The translations under genes and the position numbers were made by a program. Of a stretch of 64,000 nt of DNA, positions 54,195 to 60,686 are shown one piece after another. The stretch covers positions 1,302,001 through 1,366,000 of the forward strand of contig NZ_CP012201.1 of assembly GCF_001191005.1 (NCBI RefSeq), written 5' to 3'. The stretch comes from Massilia sp. NR 4-1. GTDB taxonomy: Bacteria > Pseudomonadota > Gammaproteobacteria > Burkholderiales > Burkholderiaceae_D. Below the pieces are notes generated by a model. That model saw only the letters and a list, made by a program, of their open reading frames with translations. It ran no database searches and was not told the DNA's origin. Numbering within the stretch: the stretch's first letter is position 1; the number at the start of each line of letters is the position of its first letter.

Positions 54195-55553
54195 TCAAGC
54201 CCTCAAGATGATGAACACGGAAATCAAAGCCCAGCACAGCATTGCAGCCGCCTCGATCAAAGCACGGTTATTTTCAACAAGCGTGCAATGGCTCTCGATG
54301 GTGTACGTTTTTTCGAGCGCGACGAAAGAAGGCTTTGGGCAGCTAGCGCTATGCGTCGGCACGGTAAACGACTTCAAGCCAGGCATGAGATTCAACAAGG
54401 GCGCCAGAATCTGATGTGCCGTAGGAATCGCCGCGAGCGATGGCGGGGGCGTATTTGGATTCGGGCCAAGATCAACCGGCGCTCCGGTTCCGGGTGTTGG
54501 TGCGGGGCCAGGAGCGGGGGATGATCCGGGCTGTGCAATCGGAACGGCATTTGAACCCGGAGAAGCCACCGGCCCTATCGCATCACCAACAGTAGGAACC
54601 GACGACGGATTCGCTGCCTTCCACGCAGCCACGTCGGCAGGCGTGATCGGATCAGATGCCGACCACGGCAAAGAATTGGGCGTGTTTGCAGACATCGACT
54701 TCCATGCAGCATTAGCCGCAAGCGCAAGCATTTCATTGCTTAAAGGCTTCGCCAACTCGGCACTCGGAACATTTGCAATGGCATCAGCCACTGTGGCATT
54801 CGTCACATTGGCAGGTGCTGGCGGTTTGTAGCCAGGCACTCCAATGCACGCCCCACCCGAATACACCTGCCCTGCCTCGCAAGAAGCGGGGGCTCCTGTC
54901 GAATATTTACCTACACTAATCGTTTCCCAGTGCGCGGAGCCCTGGTTCCCCGATGGGTTATCGATATAAAACCATACCCTAGAATCTTCGAAAGAGAACC
55001 CCCATGGCCAGTCGCCGTATTTATAAGAAACATAAGACTGAACGACAGCAGAAGCACTGCCGCCTGACCATACCCGACCACCATAGCCCAGCTCGTAATA
55101 CACACCGCCAGCGGTCATAGCAGCGTAGTTAACTGGGCCGCTCGGTTGCTGCGCTGGTGCCCCATCCGATGTGATCGTCCCGCCAGAGTTGAAGAGCCAC
55201 TTGTAGACACTGTCCTGGCCCCAAGCCACCGCCCCCGATACTAAGGCGCTCACTCCAGCACCTACCAGCACAGCAGGCCAGGTCGCAGCACCTACGGCCA
55301 CACCCAGACCACCAACTACGACCGTTGTAACGCCAGCACCAACACCGGCCATCGTCGCGTTGAAGCGAGGATCGTTTGCAGCAAAACCCCACCGCCCTAC
55401 CTTATGCGAAATCACGCCGCCAACTGCGGTATTCATTCTTCCGCTATAAGCTGGTAGCGGGGCAGCGGCCGCATATGCCAATGAGGTATGAAGAAGCACC
55501 GACCAAACCAAAACGACTACGAAGACAAGCCTTTGATAGTAACCACCGCGCAT
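54195..55553 (-). CDS. pIII-type adsorption protein
   Basis: The 452-residue protein has a signal peptide (VFVVVLVWSVLLHTSLAYA), Gly-rich N-terminal domains, a long Pro/Ala/Gly linker near 330-390, and a C-terminal domain with two cysteines and a membrane anchor (AAMLCWALISVFIIL). This layout fits attachment proteins that bind the pilus and TolA. ATG at 55553 has GGGGGA upstream; ATG at 55565 is also in frame. Confidence 0.8.
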   Translation of the reverse strand: MRGGYYQRLVFVVVLVWSVLLHTSLAYAAAAPLPAYSGRMNTAVGGVISHKVGRWGFAANDPRFNATMAGVGAGVTTVVVGGLGVAVGAATWPAVLVGAGVSALVSGAVAWGQDSVYKWLFNSGGTITSDGAPAQQPSGPVNYAAMTAGGVYYELGYGGRVWSGGSASAVVQSYVSYKYGDWPWGFSFEDSRVWFYIDNPSGNQGSAHWETISVGKYSTGAPASCEAGQVYSGGACIGVPGYKPPAPANVTNATVADAIANVPSAELAKPLSNEMLALAANAAWKSMSANTPNSLPWSASDPITPADVAAWKAANPSSVPTVGDAIGPVASPGSNAVPIAQPGSSPAPGPAPTPGTGAPVDLGPNPNTPPPSLAAIPTAHQILAPLLNLMPGLKSFTVPTHSASCPKPSFVALEKTYTIESHCTLVENNRALIEAAAMLCWALISVFIILRA

Positions 55554-55600
55554 ACGATCCCCCATGCAAAGAACAGCAAGTACCAGAATTCGACCGACAT
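55517..55600 (-). CDS. 27-residue minor coat peptide (pVII/pIX-like)
   Basis: MSVEFWYLLFFAWGIVCAVV, then TIKGLSS, is a single membrane helix. GGGGGGAG precedes the ATG at 55600. Its 3' end overlaps the start of pIII by 37 bp, suggesting coupling. Too short for routine gene calling. Confidence 0.75.
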   Translation of the reverse strand: MSVEFWYLLFFAWGIVCAVVTIKGLSS

Positions 55601-55613
55601 ACTCCCCCCAATG

Positions 55614-55635
55614 AAAAACGGGGCCGAAGCCCCGT
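55614..55635 (-). terminator. Terminator after the major coat gene
   Basis: ACGGGGC-TTCG-GCCCCGT followed by five T on the minus strand, 6 bp after the pVIII stop. It limits transcript flow from coat to the assembly genes, as the central terminator of Ff phages does. Confidence 0.85.
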
Positions 55636-55640
55636 AGCTA

Positions 55641-55865
55641 TTAGCCGCCTTTGACAGCACGGATGACGAACTTAGCGCCCTTCCAGGTGACGAACAGCGT
55701 GATAAGTGTGCCGGACACGGCGATGATCGCCAGCGACACATCCGCGAACGAAACCGCATTCGCCAGATCGGCTACGGTAGCGGGTGGAGCGGCCAGTGCT
55801 GTGGTGGAAATACTGGTGGCAGCGGCTGCGATGCCGGACGCGCTCAGCAGTTTTTTGATGCTCAT
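55641..55865 (-). CDS. Major coat protein (pVIII)
   Basis: The 74-residue precursor has a signal peptide ending TALAAP and a mature part of about 49 residues: an acidic N-end (ATVADLANAVSFADV), one membrane helix (LAIIAVSGTLITLFVTW) and a basic DNA-facing C-end (KGAKFVIRAVKGG). This three-zone design is diagnostic of filamentous phage coat proteins. Confidence 0.92.
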   Translation of the reverse strand: MSIKKLLSASGIAAAATSISTTALAAPPATVADLANAVSFADVSLAIIAVSGTLITLFVTWKGAKFVIRAVKGG

Positions 55866-55919
55866 GAGTGATGCCTTTCATGGATAAATACGGGAAGCCG
55901 TCCCGGCACGGTATTGCGT

Positions 55920-56189
55920 TCATGCTGTCCTCACCAACTTGACCACGTGGCCTACCCCCAGCGAGAACAGCCAAACAAAAATCGTGGATGCAAATGCGAA
56001 GCCGAAAAAGGCGCCAGCTTGGACGGGATCAAACGGCACCGCCATCGCATCCAAACGCATCCCTTCAGATGGTGTAACGAGATATGCCTTGGTCACCGTT
56101 TCGACCTGGCCCGCAGGGCAAGCGCCCTGAATGCCGGAGCTGCCGTCAATGCAGACGACAACGGTTTGAACGGTGCCAAGAACGCCCAT
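55920..56189 (-). CDS. Phage membrane protein upstream of the coat gene
   Basis: The 89-residue protein has an N-terminal Cys pair region (VVVCIDGSSGIQGACPAG) and a C-terminal membrane helix (AGAFFGFAFASTIFVWLFSLG) with a short basic end. It starts 2 bp after the ssDNA-binding gene stop. Proteins at this place may be minor coat proteins of pVII type; the role is inferred from location. Confidence 0.7.
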   Translation of the reverse strand: MGVLGTVQTVVVCIDGSSGIQGACPAGQVETVTKAYLVTPSEGMRLDAMAVPFDPVQAGAFFGFAFASTIFVWLFSLGVGHVVKLVRTA

Positions 56190-56191
56190 GC

Positions 56192-56530
56192 TTAAGCAGC
56201 AGCCTTGCTGTCGGCGGCCTTCCCGTCCCGAATAGCTTGAACAGGCTTAACGCCAATGACTTTTTGTTGCATGCCTTTGGCGTTACCGCCGCTCTCCATG
56301 ACGATGGTCAGCTCAGCGATGAATGGGAACGACAGGTGCTTGATACTCTCAACCAGCGAGCTGTCCTTGCACTTCATCGGTTCGGTCAGCATGCCAAACG
56401 CGTTCTCACTGGCCTTGAGGTTGACTTCAACGAACAGCGTACCGCTGTCGATTTGCTTCTGATCGTCCAGCGTGCCACGGAACATTTTTGCGCCACGGAT
56501 CGTCACTTGTGCCTTCATTTCCATCGTCAT
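56192..56530 (-). CDS. Phage ssDNA-binding protein (pV-like)
   Basis: This 112-residue protein has MKAQVTIRGAKMFRGTLDD at the start and a beta-rich body (LFVEVNL, FPFIAELTIVMES), in the position of gene V after rep. It would coat the single-stranded genome and control the switch to virion production. Start codon overlaps the rep stop (TAATG). Confidence 0.75.
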   Translation of the reverse strand: MTMEMKAQVTIRGAKMFRGTLDDQKQIDSGTLFVEVNLKASENAFGMLTEPMKCKDSSLVESIKHLSFPFIAELTIVMESGGNAKGMQQKVIGVKPVQAIRDGKAADSKAAA

Positions 56531-57588
56531 TACTCCATAGAGCAGGCGGGGTCGTGCGCCTGGTACACGCCGCCGGCCACAGCGGTTTTTTCAAGACGAC
56601 GCGGCACGCCTTTCACGCGCAGCAGTTCGTAAAGGGCCTGGTAGTCGTATTTCATTTCTTTAGCCAGCTGATACAGGGTCTTGCCGTATGAGGCTATGAG
56701 GTAATGGGTCAAGCGCTTGAGAACAATGGCGCGTTCTTCAATGACGATATCGCGCTGTTCGGTTTTGATCTTTTCGGCGATGCTGCTCACCAGGTCTTCA
56801 AGTGCGACGAAGCCGCCAGCAAAGAAGCGCGTGGGATCAAGCACAATTTCATGAGGGATGACGCGATCGCGATTGCCAAACCGGATTTCGATCCGCAGCC
56901 ACTCGCTGTCAGGATCGCCCAGTTGCTTGCCTTTTTCGTAGATGCACAACTCTTTGCCGTTGGCCTTCTTTCCAAGATACAGCGTGCGGCCATGGGAATG
57001 CAGATCATTGCTGTCCCCGCCTTCGTAGTAGCGCCGTGTTGGAATGCGCCCTCCGCAATTGAACTCCCCTGCCCTATACAGGTCATCAAACTGTTCGAGC
57101 GTGAAGCCCTCGTACAAGTCCAGTGCGGTGTCTGCTCGCGTGATGCGTGCATCGAGGTCTTGCATGGTGGCGTAGACGGCCTGCCAGTCTCCGACAAGTG
57201 AACACCCCTTGCCCGAGAGGTCTACCATCATCGTATTTCCCGCCGAGGTGCCCCCCATGGCAACGATGCCAACACGAATAAATTCACCATCCATCCACAC
57301 CATCAAGTCGCAGCTGGACTTGTAGCCGTACATGCCCTTTTCAGCCGAGACAAAATTGACAGGGAGAGGAAACCAGAGCGCGAAGTAGCGTTTCAGCTGC
57401 TCCAGGCTGTCGGAGATGGATGCATGAGGTAGGAAAGTGAAACGGAGCCAGTCGATGATTGCCAGCCGCTGACTATGGTCACTTTCCCCCCGTATTACAG
57501 TACGGGGGGAGCCGCCTTCGGCGGCCCCGGCGCCCCGTCCTCGCTTCGCTGCGGGCGGTGCGGCGCGGCCTCCTGCGACGGCGGTCAT
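56530..57588 (-). CDS. Phage replication initiation protein
   Basis: The 352-residue protein belongs to the inovirus Rep / RstA-like group (Rep_trans): IDWLRFTFLP, CDLMVWMDGEFIRVGI, ARITRADTALDLYEG, TLYLGKKANGKELCIYEKG and WLRIEIRFGNRDRVIP, the last two with candidate catalytic Tyr and Lys. It should nick the replicative form for rolling-circle replication. The first 40 residues are basic and low-complexity, and their DNA carries two strong hairpins. ATG at 57588 overlaps the preceding stop. Confidence 0.85.
   Translation of the reverse strand: MTAVAGGRAAPPAAKRGRGAGAAEGGSPRTVIRGESDHSQRLAIIDWLRFTFLPHASISDSLEQLKRYFALWFPLPVNFVSAEKGMYGYKSSCDLMVWMDGEFIRVGIVAMGGTSAGNTMMVDLSGKGCSLVGDWQAVYATMQDLDARITRADTALDLYEGFTLEQFDDLYRAGEFNCGGRIPTRRYYEGGDSNDLHSHGRTLYLGKKANGKELCIYEKGKQLGDPDSEWLRIEIRFGNRDRVIPHEIVLDPTRFFAGGFVALEDLVSSIAEKIKTEQRDIVIEERAIVLKRLTHYLIASYGKTLYQLAKEMKYDYQALYELLRVKGVPRRLEKTAVAGGVYQAHDPACSME
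57485..57525. repeat. Two adjacent hairpins inside 5' rep
   Basis: TCCCCCCGTA (57485-57494) and TACGGGGGGA (57501-57510) form a perfect 10-bp stem with loop TTACAG; next to it GCCGCC-TTC-GGCGGC (57511-57525). Such a pair is a candidate for the phage plus-strand origin or packaging signal. Confidence 0.65.
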
Positions 57589-57857
57589 GGGCGCACCTTA
57601 TTGCGGAGAGCTTCGACACGTGCCATATCTTCCCGCCGTTCCTGCCGGTGTACCTCTATCCGGACAGAGTTCTCCCCAGACTGCTCCAAGAAGTTCAAAT
57701 CAGATATTTGCTTAGCCAAGTAGATGATCTGCTGGCCCAAGGCGTAATAGACGTCCCAGCGTTCGGCACGCGAAAGCCGTAGCTCTAAAGCCTCATTGTG
57801 AGAATTGGAGAGATTCTCCTGTTGACCTGTTGCGGGTAAACCAATAGGATTCGACAT
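57585..57857 (-). CDS. Phage early protein of unknown function
   Basis: The 90-residue protein is largely helical and charged (coiled-coil-like LELRLSRAERW, VHRQERREDMARVEALRNK). It is the first gene of the leftward phage operon and overlaps rep by ATGA, so a role in replication control is plausible. Family not recognised. Confidence 0.6.
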   Translation of the reverse strand: MSNPIGLPATGQQENLSNSHNEALELRLSRAERWDVYYALGQQIIYLAKQISDLNFLEQSGENSVRIEVHRQERREDMARVEALRNKVRP

Positions 57858-57885
57858 ATACCGCTACACCTGTAATCGTTCACAG

Positions 57886-57919
57886 GCGTAGCCTAGGCTA
57901 CATGCGTAGCCGTTGTCAA
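57886..57919 (-). promoter_or_regulatory. Early phage promoter with operator
   Basis: On the minus strand a consensus -35 TTGACA (57914-57919) is followed after 18 bp by TAGGCT. The perfect palindrome GTAGCCTAGGCTAC (57888-57901) covers this -10, and GCGTAGCC occurs both at 57886-57893 and 57904-57911. It lies between the divergent early operon and the repressor, its likely binder. Confidence 0.65.
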
Positions 57920-57930
57920 TAGGAAACCAT

Positions 57931-58410
57931 ATGCGAAGCGTGAAATATCTGGAACAACTCCGCGAAAAGCTGGAGAACAAGTCTGATGCAGAACTTGCTC
58001 GAAAACTCAATTTGAGCAAGGCATCGATCAGTCACTACATCACCGGTCGCCGCGTGATGGACGAAGAGACATGCTTGGCGGTTGCTATTGCGCTCGACCT
58101 GAATCCGATGGAAGTGATGATGGCGGCGGGAATCGACCGTGCCGAAAAAGCGGGTCAACAATCTCTCTGGACGGTTTTTTCCCAACGGATGGCGGCGACG
58201 GCCGCTAGCGCCCTCCTCGCGGTTGGTGTCACTTTATTTTTGACACCCGAAAATGCGGAGGCCGCACTGGTAAAGGCAGAATTTAATGCCAACGGTCAAC
58301 ATTCTTTATATTATGTAAAATCACAATCTAAGTTGAAAATGTCCATTTCTTGGCGCGTTAATATGCGCCCGTCGTCCGTTGAGGCAAAAGTGCCGCGTTT
58401 GTGCAGGTAA
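57931..58410 (+). CDS. DUF3693-type phage repressor, C-terminus altered by integration
   Basis: The N-terminal HTH (KSDAELARKLNLSKASISHYITGRRVMDEETCLAVAIAL, in pieces) is followed by the EVMMAAGIDRAEKAGQQSLW block and a hydrophobic segment (AATAASALLAVGVTLFL), matching DUF3693. AGGAAA at 57921-57926 supports the ATG at 57931. The frame passes through the attachment core at 58305-58324; the last about 29 residues therefore come from chromosomal DNA. The circular phage would encode a different tail ending at 50781. Confidence 0.8.
   Translation: MRSVKYLEQLREKLENKSDAELARKLNLSKASISHYITGRRVMDEETCLAVAIALDLNPMEVMMAAGIDRAEKAGQQSLWTVFSQRMAATAASALLAVGVTLFLTPENAEAALVKAEFNANGQHSLYYVKSQSKLKMSISWRVNMRPSSVEAKVPRLCR
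58305..58324 (+). repeat. Right prophage junction (dif half-site)
   Basis: TTTATATTATGTAAAATCAC repeats the left junction exactly. The preceding 11 bases (GGTCAACATTC) match the left XerC arm at only 5 of 11 positions, as expected when the phage site supplies a poor XerC arm and the exchange is at the XerC side. Confidence 0.88.
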
Positions 58411-58432
58411 AAATGCTTCGCTCAACCACAGC

Positions 58433-60379
58433 TCAATCCTTGGATGCTGGCACGTCCGCGCTGCTCGACAAGCTCAAATCACCAGACTCAATCAACTGAT
58501 TTTGCAGTTCGTCAGGCATACGAATCCTCATATCAACAACGCCGGACCTTCCTATCTCAAGTACGCCGCGTTGTATCCCCTGCCACGAGACCGAAGATCT
58601 TTCACCTCGCGCTACTTTTCTAACCCAGTCAGAAACCGCTTCGACCCATTCATGTGGCTGCTTCGTCGGGTCAACGATATTAACTATTTGTCGCAGTATA
58701 TCGACGACCGCTCGTCCGTTTCCCGCGACGCTTAACGTAACAACCAAATCCTGAATCCTCCACGCTAACGGAATGGTTGCGCGTTGAACAAGGCCCGCCT
58801 GAATATCCTTCTCAAGGGCGTCCGAAAGTCCCCCAACCACGTCACGGAAGCGTGCACTCAATTGGTCATTGTTGCCAAAACAAAGTCGCGACAAGTTGAG
58901 GACACCATCCTCAAATCCAACCGCTGTCAAGTTGCTCAAGTCGATTTGCTTTCTCAAAAATTCCTCAGTTGCGCCAGTCCCTACCTCCACAAAAGGGATT
59001 AGTCTGCTACCACATCGCTGAGTTAGTTCCGGTATCAAGCTCAGTGACGAACCAATTGCCCCGCAGTCCAGGCGAACTAAGACCGCTACTTTCATTTCTG
59101 TGGTCGCAGATAGGGATTCGTCCTCAGTCGACTCGTCTAGAACCAGTTCCTCCGATTCTCTGGCTGCCCCCAAGTACTCAGGGATCAGGGCGTTGCCCTG
59201 AAAATAGTCTGTTAGCAGGCGCTTCCAATCCGAAATCGGTAGCGTGCCATCGAAACGGAACAACTTAGAATAAATAGAGTGCTTGCCAGCTTTGTCAATC
59301 GATGTATCAATGCGATTGAAATATGCTTCGGCAGGGTAAGCACGAATAGCGCCGTCAAAATGTGTGATCGCATCTTCGCTGCTAGAAAACTCTGCGTGCG
59401 CGTAACGGCAGCCATATGCAGTACCCTCCAAGCCGTCGGATTCATTGTCGACAAGCTCCTCGACTTCAAATGTTCGAACCGTGCTTAGCGCTTCTTTATC
59501 GCCTCTGGATTCCGGGACTTTCCACCAAACCTGAGTACGGTCAATTCCATGGAAATGCCGCTGGCGTTCATCTGCTTTGTGCTCTGCTACGCCGCTCGGA
59601 ATCGATGCGATATCGTCATTGAATCGATGGCCTCGCCAATACTCCATTTCGATAAAGTTGCGTGTGCTGCCAGGATGCCCGAGCACATCAGGGTCCAATT
59701 TCAGTCGGACTCGCAAATCCGGGTGTCGAGCAGCTGCTTCCTCAAAGCTTTGCAAGAAGTAGTCGTTGAACTTATTACGGTGCGACAGGCTCTTCCTAAA
59801 GAACCGATGCGCAAAAAGCAGCAGATTCCGCTTTGTGTCATGAAAAACACCGGGTTGCACTCGCCGCATTCTGCACACAAGCTCACGATAGTCAACGAGT
59901 CCATCTTTATCGACAAGCCCCTGCCCAGAATCAAACAGTTCAGGATATTGCTCGGCCGCGATTCCTGCACGATGCATAACAGCAGCCTCCACTTGTAAAA
60001 ATTTGGCACCTTCGGCGCTGGCGTCAGCGATTCGGGTAAGTAGCTCTTCAGCGAACGGGGCTGTAGCTTCATGATTGCGGTACTCCCAGTAAGCATTTGC
60101 CGTGGCGTTGAGCTTTACCTTTTCGGACTCTATCGTGGGTTCCAAGATTTCTCCGAGCGATCGCACCATTGAGCCGTCGATATACAACCCAAGGGGTTTG
60201 CTCCAGCCAATGAGGCGGTGCATATTGTGTTGCATATTGACGGGTAGCCCAAGTTCTAGGCCAGATCGCAAAGGCTCTTTTACGGAATTTTGATAGGCAC
60301 GCATCAGCTCTGCAGCAGAAATTCTCATCTTGTTCCGAGTCACTTGGTCCGTACTAAAGGTCCCCCGACTGATCTTCAT
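58433..60379 (-). CDS. Unrecognised 648-residue protein next to the prophage
   Basis: This soluble, acidic protein has no signal peptide or clear membrane helix. Notable pieces are MEYWRGHRFNDDIASIPSG, RHFHGIDRTQVWW, RTFEVEELVDNESDGLEG, and a C-terminal domain with VAVLVRLDCGAIGSSLSLIPEL and RLIPFVEVGTGATEEFL. I cannot assign a family. AAAGGAA supports the ATG. A tiny upstream ORF overlaps its start by ATGA. GC is low for this chromosome, and the location at dif beside a phage suggests an acquired gene; a defence or regulatory role is only a guess. Confidence 0.75.
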   Translation of the reverse strand: MKISRGTFSTDQVTRNKMRISAAELMRAYQNSVKEPLRSGLELGLPVNMQHNMHRLIGWSKPLGLYIDGSMVRSLGEILEPTIESEKVKLNATANAYWEYRNHEATAPFAEELLTRIADASAEGAKFLQVEAAVMHRAGIAAEQYPELFDSGQGLVDKDGLVDYRELVCRMRRVQPGVFHDTKRNLLLFAHRFFRKSLSHRNKFNDYFLQSFEEAAARHPDLRVRLKLDPDVLGHPGSTRNFIEMEYWRGHRFNDDIASIPSGVAEHKADERQRHFHGIDRTQVWWKVPESRGDKEALSTVRTFEVEELVDNESDGLEGTAYGCRYAHAEFSSSEDAITHFDGAIRAYPAEAYFNRIDTSIDKAGKHSIYSKLFRFDGTLPISDWKRLLTDYFQGNALIPEYLGAARESEELVLDESTEDESLSATTEMKVAVLVRLDCGAIGSSLSLIPELTQRCGSRLIPFVEVGTGATEEFLRKQIDLSNLTAVGFEDGVLNLSRLCFGNNDQLSARFRDVVGGLSDALEKDIQAGLVQRATIPLAWRIQDLVVTLSVAGNGRAVVDILRQIVNIVDPTKQPHEWVEAVSDWVRKVARGERSSVSWQGIQRGVLEIGRSGVVDMRIRMPDELQNQLIESGDLSLSSSADVPASKD

Positions 60380-60483
60380 GGCTCGATTCCTTTGAGATTT
60401 GATGCTACTTGGAATAGTTCAATATTAAGCGCTAATCGTTGGCCAGTCAGGCTCGCGAGCGCGGCCAGCCGTCGTGATTCCAT
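60376..60483 (-). CDS. Possible 35-residue peptide coupled to the 648-residue gene
   Basis: The frame from the ATG at 60483 reads MESRRLAALASLTGQRLALN..., an amphipathic helix, and its TGA overlaps the start of the large gene (ATGA). A TTG at 60528 would give 50 residues with NSAREIRDI before it. The tight overlap is the main support; no ribosome site is convincing. Confidence 0.35.
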   Translation of the reverse strand: MESRRLAALASLTGQRLALNIELFQVASNLKGIEP

Positions 60484-60686
60484 GATATCGCGAATTTCCC
60501 TAGCGCTATTGTGACTGCTGATCGACAACGATTCTCGCTGCCTTCAGCCGCCCTGCCTTCAAACGCTTAGCGATGCCTAACACTTGGGGGGCTTGAGACC
60601 ATAATAATCGTCAAATGTCGTCTCGCTTAAAACGTCTCACATACTCAACCAATCGGATGAGTATGTCGTTACCCAGTTACAAACAA
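60380..60686. other. Gap of 307 bases, mostly non-coding
   Basis: Apart from the possible small ORF, it holds a minus-strand open stretch around 60525-60600 without a start codon, and an inverted repeat CATACTCA (60640-60647) / TGAGTATG (60658-60665) just after the tannase stop. That repeat has no strong U tract. No RNA gene is seen. Confidence 0.5.

Larger units (their letters stand above)
50675..58324 (-). mobile_element. Inovirus (filamentous phage) prophage integrated at dif
   Basis: The element, about 7.6 kb per unit, lies between exact 20-bp direct repeats (50675-50694 and 58305-58324). It contains replication, ssDNA-binding, coat, adsorption, assembly ATPase and secretin genes in the order of filamentous phages, almost all on the minus strand, and no integrase of its own. 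Use of host XerC/XerD at dif, as for CTXphi and VGJphi, is inferred. GC is visibly lower than the flanks. No gene looks broken. Confidence 0.92.

Noticed and set aside
60525..60600. Minus-strand open stretch reading ...LGIAKRLKAGRLKAARIV...
   Set aside because: It has no start codon with a ribosome site and stops after about 30 residues; a frameshifted link to the small ORF downstream is possible but cannot be shown.
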